From: DASVBE01 sp963770375
Lineage (GTDB): Bacteria > Actinomycetota > Actinomycetes > Streptosporangiales > Streptosporangiaceae
Assembly (NCBI GenBank): GCA_963770375.1
Contig: CAVYPM010000022.1
Location: forward strand, 62,001-126,000
DNA length: 64,000 nucleotides
Reading direction: 5' to 3'
In this document: piece after piece, positions 60,189-64,000 of the stretch
How positions within the stretch are numbered: position 1 is the first letter of the stretch
How the letters are laid out: every line of letters starts with the position of its first letter
Position numbers and translations under genes: made by a program
The notes under the pieces: generated by a model
Databases searched by the model: none
Seen by the model: the letters and a program-made list of their open reading frames with translations, nothing else
What the model was told of the DNA's origin: nothing

Positions 60189-62072
60189 TCACGTCACGTC
60201 GGCCCGGGCCCGGCGGGCCCGGGCCCGGCCGCGCTCCTTGGCGTCCAGGATCACCTTGCGCAGCCGCACCGTGGCCGGGGTGACCTCGGCGCACTCGTCC
60301 GGGGCGCAGAACTCCAGCGCCTGCTCCAGGCTGAGCAGCCGGGGCGGCACCAGCCGCTCGAGCTCCTCCCCGGCCGACTGGCGGACGTTGGTGAGCTTGC
60401 GCTCCTTGGTGATGTTCACGTCCATCTCGTCGGACCTGGAGTTCTCGCCGACGATCATGCCCTCGTACACCTCGGTGCCTGGGGTCACGAACAGCGTGCC
60501 GCGCTCCTGGATGGAGAACATCGCGTACGGGGTGGCGGCGCCCGCCCGGTCCGCGACCAGCGACCCGCTGGCGCGCATCCGCATCGGGCCGGACCACGGC
60601 TCGTATCCCTCGAACACGTGGTGCGCGATACCGGTGCCCCGGGTCTCGGTGAGGAACGTGGTGCGGAACCCGATCAGGCCGCGGGCAGGCACGGTGAACT
60701 CCAGCCGGACCCAGCCGGTGCCGTGGTTGGTCATGTTGTTCATCCGGCCCTTGCGCACGGCCAGGAGGGCGGTGACCGCGCCCAGGTACTCCTCGGGCAC
60801 GTCCACGGTCAGCCGCTCGACCGGCTCGTGCAGCGCGCCGCCGATCTCCCGGGTGACGACGGTCGGGCGGCCCACGGTCAGCTCGTAGCCCTCCCGCCGC
60901 ATGGTCTCCACCAGCACGGCCAGGGCCAGCTCGCCGCGGCCCTGCACCTCCCAGGTGTCCGGCCGGTCGGTGGGCAGCACCTGGATGGACACGTTGCCGA
61001 CCAGTTCGCGGTCCAGCCGGTCGCGCACCATCCGCGCGGTGACCCTGGTGCCCTTCTCCCGGCCGACCAGCGGGGACGTGTTCACGCCCAGGGTCATCGA
61101 GATGGCCGGCTCGTCCACCGTGATCAGCGGCAGCGGCCGCGGGTCCTCCAGGTCGGCCAGGGTCTCGCCGATCATGATGTCCGGGATGCCGGCCACCGCG
61201 ATGATGTCGCCGGGCCCCGCGGTCGTGGCGGGCACCCGCTCCAGCGCCTCGGTCAGGTACAGCTCGCTGACCTTGACCCGCTCGATCGTGCCGTCGCGGC
61301 GGCACCAGGCGACCTGCTGGCCGCGGGACAGCTGCCCGGAGTACATCCGGCACAGCGCGATCCGGCCCAGGTACGAGGACGCGTCCAGGTTCGTGACGTG
61401 GGCCCGGAGCGGCTCGGCCGGGTCGTAGGCGGGAGCCGGGATGGTGTCCCGCAGGACCGCGAACAGCGGCTCCAGGTCCGGGGAGTCCGGCAGGTGGCCG
61501 TCCTCGGGACGGTCCAGCGAGGCCCGGCCGGCCCGGGCGGACGCGTACACGATCGGGAACTCGATCTGCTCCTCGGTCGCGTCCAGGTCCATGAACAGCT
61601 CGTAGCAGGCGTCCACGACCTCGGCGATCCGCGCGTCCGGCCGGTCTACCTTGTTGATCACCAGGATCACCGGCAGGCGCGCTTCCAGCGTCTTGCGCAG
61701 CACGAACCGGGTCTGCGGCAACGGCCCCTCGCTGGCGTCGACCAGCAGCAGCACGCCGTCCACCATGGACAGGCCGCGCTCCACCTCGCCGCCGAAGTCG
61801 GCGTGCCCGGGGGTGTCGATGATGTTGATGGTCAGCCCGCCGTGGCTGACCGCGGTGTTCTTGGCCAGGATCGTGATGCCCTTTTCCCGCTCCAGGTCAC
61901 CGGAGTCGAGCACGCGGTCGGCCACGTGGGCGTTGGCCCGGAACGCACCGGACTGCCAGAGCATCGCGTCGACCAGGGTGGTCTTGCCGTGGTCAACGTG
62001 CGCGACGATGGCCACGTTACGCAGGTCGTCGCGGGTGGCGAGGGCCGCGGCGGGCGCGGTGCGGACAGGCAT
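60189..62072 (-). CDS. typA: ribosome-associated translational GTPase TypA/BipA
   Basis: ATG 62072 gives 627 residues. The GTPase domain has IVAHVDHGKTTLVD (G1), DTPGHADFGGEVERG (G3) and VINKVDRPDARIAE (G4). Domains III and V (PLITVDEPAISMTLGVNTSP, FRTTFLTETRGTGI) and the TypA-specific C-terminal region (GRVRPRQSAGEE-like VRQSAGEELERL, LSLEQALEFCAPDE) follow. It aids 50S assembly and stress growth. Its stop directly abuts the uppP stop. Confidence 0.95.
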   Translation of the reverse strand: MPVRTAPAAALATRDDLRNVAIVAHVDHGKTTLVDAMLWQSGAFRANAHVADRVLDSGDLEREKGITILAKNTAVSHGGLTINIIDTPGHADFGGEVERGLSMVDGVLLLVDASEGPLPQTRFVLRKTLEARLPVILVINKVDRPDARIAEVVDACYELFMDLDATEEQIEFPIVYASARAGRASLDRPEDGHLPDSPDLEPLFAVLRDTIPAPAYDPAEPLRAHVTNLDASSYLGRIALCRMYSGQLSRGQQVAWCRRDGTIERVKVSELYLTEALERVPATTAGPGDIIAVAGIPDIMIGETLADLEDPRPLPLITVDEPAISMTLGVNTSPLVGREKGTRVTARMVRDRLDRELVGNVSIQVLPTDRPDTWEVQGRGELALAVLVETMRREGYELTVGRPTVVTREIGGALHEPVERLTVDVPEEYLGAVTALLAVRKGRMNNMTNHGTGWVRLEFTVPARGLIGFRTTFLTETRGTGIAHHVFEGYEPWSGPMRMRASGSLVADRAGAATPYAMFSIQERGTLFVTPGTEVYEGMIVGENSRSDEMDVNITKERKLTNVRQSAGEELERLVPPRLLSLEQALEFCAPDECAEVTPATVRLRKVILDAKERGRARARRARADVT

Positions 62073-62362
62073 GCAGGCAGGCTCCGGGCTTCACAGAAGG
62101 GGACACCGGACCGGGGGCGTGCGCAGTCACGGCACCTTCCAGTTTATCCGGCGCAGCCGTTCCGCGCATATCCGCCCGGAAGCGCCCTGACCAGGGCCGA
62201 CGCGGGTGCTCAGGCCCGTGCCTGCGGCCTAAGACCCGGATCCCGCGGCTAAGCCGCCGGGCGGGCAGAGATAAGGCCTTTGCCTGATGCCGGTCCCGGG
62301 GCCTTACCGCGAATGTGAATCGTGCCGGGTCAGATCACTGGCCCGCACGAAGGAGGAAGACC

Positions 62363-62569
62363 ATGCATCCGCTGCTTACTGAGTACCTGGCGAACGAGCG
62401 TGTCCGCGACATGCGCGCCTCCGCCAAGGCGTCGCGGCGGGTCCGGTGGGCCCGCCGCGGCCACCACGAGAGCACGGTGGTGGACACCGTGCCCCCGGTG
62501 ACCGCGAAGCCGTTCGTGCCCGCCCCGCGCGAGCCGGTCGGCGCCGGATCGTCCGCCGGCCACCGGTGA
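62363..62569 (+). CDS. small basic conserved protein
   Basis: ATG 62363 follows AGGAGGAAGACC, an excellent ribosome binding site. The 68-residue protein begins MHPLLTEYLANERVRDMRAS and contains RRVRWARRGHH. Similar short proteins opening with MHPxLxxxLAxERxRD are common in actinomycetes. The function is unknown. A hairpin TAAGGCC/GGCCTTA (62272-62306) lies upstream. Confidence 0.68.
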   Translation: MHPLLTEYLANERVRDMRASAKASRRVRWARRGHHESTVVDTVPPVTAKPFVPAPREPVGAGSSAGHR

Positions 62570-62638
62570 CCGCCGCCGTCCGGCCTGGCCGGCCCACCTG
62601 GGCTGGCCGGGCCGCGGCAGCTGACCAGGAGAACTCCA

Positions 62639-62654
62639 TAGAACGCATGTTCGA
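62639..62654 (+). promoter_or_regulatory. candidate LexA box TAGAACGCATGTTCGA
   Basis: GAAC-N4-GTTC is intact and 11 of 12 defined positions match the actinobacterial SOS box TCGAAC-N4-GTTCGA. It occupies the -35 region of the promoter for the gene at 62674. Confidence 0.5.
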
Positions 62655-62661
62655 GCCGGCG

Positions 62662-62667
62662 TATCCT
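62662..62667 (+). promoter_or_regulatory. -10 element TATCCT, leaderless promoter
   Basis: TATCCT ends 6 bp before GTG 62674, the same spacing as at 47582-47594, indicating a leaderless transcript. Confidence 0.5.
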
Positions 62668-62673
62668 GGGTAG

Positions 62674-63141
62674 GTGGCAGCGTACCTCCCGCCCGGGTGG
62701 CCGGCCGGCGTCCATCCGCCAGGCACCGAAGGTTTCGAGCAGACCGCGGTGACCTGGCTTCTTGACGTTCTGCCCGCCGACTACCGGGTGCACGGGGTGC
62801 TGCGCCGGCACCCGGTCGCGCTGGCCGCGGTGGCCCGGCACTACCTGGACGCCTGCGTGGCCGGGGCCCGCAGCGGCTACCGCGCCGCCCGCACCGAGCT
62901 GAGCGGCGCCCTGCCGCCCCAGGCCGTCGAGGCCGTCCTGCAGGTCTACCAGGACGAGGGCCGCCGCCTGGTGGACGCCGCCCGCGCCGTCGACCTGCTG
63001 GGCCGCGCCCTGCGCGGCGAGACCTTCACCCCGGCCCTGGCCGAGGGCCGGGCGCCGCGGCCGGCCACCGCGCAGCGATCCCGCCGGTCAGCCCCGGGGC
63101 GCCAGTCAGCTTCGGGACACGGGCCGGGCAAGGCTTCCTAG
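62674..63141 (+). CDS. conserved actinobacterial protein of unknown function
   Basis: GTG 62674 gives 155 residues opening MAAYLPPGWPAGVHPPGTEG, then TAVTWLLDVLPADYRVHGVL, RRHPVALAAVARHYLDACV and YQDEGRRLVDAARAVDLLGR. This strongly conserved pattern occurs across Streptomyces-like genomes without a known role. It looks helical and cytoplasmic, with a basic low-complexity tail. A LexA-like box lies in its promoter. Its last 36 bp overlap the convergent ATPase gene. Confidence 0.78.
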   Translation: MAAYLPPGWPAGVHPPGTEGFEQTAVTWLLDVLPADYRVHGVLRRHPVALAAVARHYLDACVAGARSGYRAARTELSGALPPQAVEAVLQVYQDEGRRLVDAARAVDLLGRALRGETFTPALAEGRAPRPATAQRSRRSAPGRQSASGHGPGKAS

Positions 63142-63645
63142 GGCCGCCAGGGCCGGGAGTTCCGCGACGGCGGTGCCGGCTGAGCCGGGAGCGGCTGGTT
63201 CGCCGGCCGGCGGTTCCGGGTCCGGCTCCAGGCCGAGCCGGAACCAGACCGCCTTCGCGGTCCGCGCGTAGGTCACGCCCCAGGAGGAGGCCAGTTCGCC
63301 GGGCAGCAGCAGGCCGCGGCCGCTGGTCCGGTCCGCGGCGCCCGCGCCGGCCCGCGAGCGGCCGGGGACCAGCTGCACCGGGTGCCGGTCCAGCACCACG
63401 ACCTCCACCGCGCTCTCCGCCAGCCAGCAGGTCACCTGCACCGGCGTGCCCGCGTGCACGACCGCGTTGGTGACCAGCTCGCTGGTCAGCAGGACGGCGT
63501 CGTCGATCAGGTCGGCCCGGCCGGGCTCGGGCCCGCCGAGCCGCCAGGTGCGCAGCGTGTCGCGGACGAACCGGCGCGCCGCGGCGGCAGCCCGGGGCTC
63601 GGGCTGGTAGGCGGCAGTCGCCATCCGGTCGTCAGGGTCGTGCAC
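63106..63645 (-). CDS. RsbW-like ATP-binding protein
   Basis: GTG 63645 gives 179 residues. A histidine-kinase-like ATPase domain covers residues 10-140: N box LLTSELVTNAVVHAG, G1 VVLDRHP, G2 TSGRGLLLPGELASSWG. AKAVWFRLGL ends the domain. Proteins of this size are anti-sigma or switch kinases without receiver domains. No anti-sigma antagonist gene is adjacent. The tail is Pro/Ala-rich. Confidence 0.82.
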   Translation of the reverse strand: MHDPDDRMATAAYQPEPRAAAAARRFVRDTLRTWRLGGPEPGRADLIDDAVLLTSELVTNAVVHAGTPVQVTCWLAESAVEVVVLDRHPVQLVPGRSRAGAGAADRTSGRGLLLPGELASSWGVTYARTAKAVWFRLGLEPDPEPPAGEPAAPGSAGTAVAELPALAALGSLARPVSRS

Positions 63646-63780
63646 GTAGCCTCGCCTGCCTTCTCGTCCGGTATGCCCTCTGACCTGGGCGGTCGCACCG
63701 CAGCAGGCGCGCGGCGGAGGGTCTGCCGCCCGCGGTTGGGCGGCCTAGACATGCTCGCAGAAATACCCGCCGGATCGCGG

Positions 63781-64000
63781 CTAAAGCTCTGAGCTCTGCC
63801 CGGAAACCGGCCGGGACCAGCCGGCGGGCCCCTGAAATTCACGGACAATCCGGGCCGGGACGCCCGCCACCACGCACCGGTCGGGCACCTCGCCGCGGAC
63901 CACCGAGCCGGCCGCGACCACCACGTTGCGGCCGATCCTGGCCCCGGGCAGGATGATCGCCCCGGCGCCGAGCCAGCTGCCCGCGCCGATCGACACCGCG
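63781..64000 (-). CDS. left-handed beta-helix acyltransferase, C-terminal part
   Basis: The gene enters from the right edge and ends at TAG 63781-63783. The visible 72 residues include the hexapeptide repeats VSIGAGSWLGAGAIILPGA and RIGRNVVVAAGSVVRGEV, then CVVAGVPARIVREF, which is the usual end of maltose/galactoside O-acetyltransferase-like proteins. The acceptor-binding N-terminus is outside the window. Confidence 0.82.
   Translation of the reverse strand, partial: AVSIGAGSWLGAGAIILPGARIGRNVVVAAGSVVRGEVPDRCVVAGVPARIVREFQGPAGWSRPVSGQSSEL

Overview
The window is chromosomal DNA from a high-GC actinomycete. Codon third positions are strongly G/C-biased. Lineage markers include the mycothiol deacetylase MshB, DUF3107, DUF3117, DUF6113 and DUF6912 proteins, HTH/DUF5753 plus DUF397 pairs, RsbW-like ATPases and many GTG starts. 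Gene order (Mrp-TatB-ECF sigma, ferritin-like/DEAD-box/PHP/NUDIX, TagA-DivIVA-FolP-LOG, FdxA-DapC) resembles the conserved core of Streptomyces-type chromosomes. I cannot name the genus. I see no tRNA, rRNA, CRISPR array, transposase or phage gene.

Layout. 1-9 kb: amino-acid and acyl catabolism (large NAD-glutamate dehydrogenase, acetoacetyl-CoA synthetase coupled to tryptophan 2,3-dioxygenase, P5C dehydrogenase). 9-16 kb: Vsr nuclease, HAD and SDR enzymes, NagA, an alpha/beta hydrolase, Ku and a TetR regulator. 16-26 kb: ferritin-like protein, DEAD-box helicase, hydrolase, RecB-like nuclease, MBL, PHP and NUDIX proteins, CitE-like lyase, SpoU methyltransferase and Mrp. 26-31.7 kb: an ECF sigma / anti-sigma / RseB-like operon followed by TatB, then an O-methyltransferase, leucyl aminopeptidase and DUF3117. 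32-36.5 kb: an accessory regulatory block with a PaaX regulator, an RsbW-like ATPase, HTH-DUF397, and a SAM methyltransferase coupled to a second DUF397. 37-43 kb: conserved housekeeping genes (TagA, DivIVA-like, FolP-like, LOG, ferredoxin, DapC). 43-51 kb: a large LuxR-family regulator divergent from a secreted protein, an array of eight palindromes, a catalytically degenerate cysteinyl-tRNA-synthetase paralogue, and an amidinotransferase/dimethylargininase with ornithine aminotransferase. 51-64 kb: flavin reductase, DUF6113, MshB, an S9 peptidase, SdhCAB, UppP, TypA and small conserved proteins.

The most unusual signal is the array at 47299-47568: eight 17-bp palindromes (TGCAGT-N3-ACTGCA), mostly 33-34 bp apart, ending at the predicted leaderless promoter of the synthetase paralogue. 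Other non-coding signals are an ECF-type promoter before the sigma operon, a LexA-like box before the gene at 62674, a repeat family shared by 15.5 kb and 51.2 kb, and two long intergenic hairpins with a related core.

Nine genes are interrupted by apparent one- or two-base frameshifts, including the succinate dehydrogenase membrane subunit. Because both halves still read as conserved protein, residual assembly indels are a likelier explanation than true decay. All functional calls are homology judgements made by eye, without a database search.
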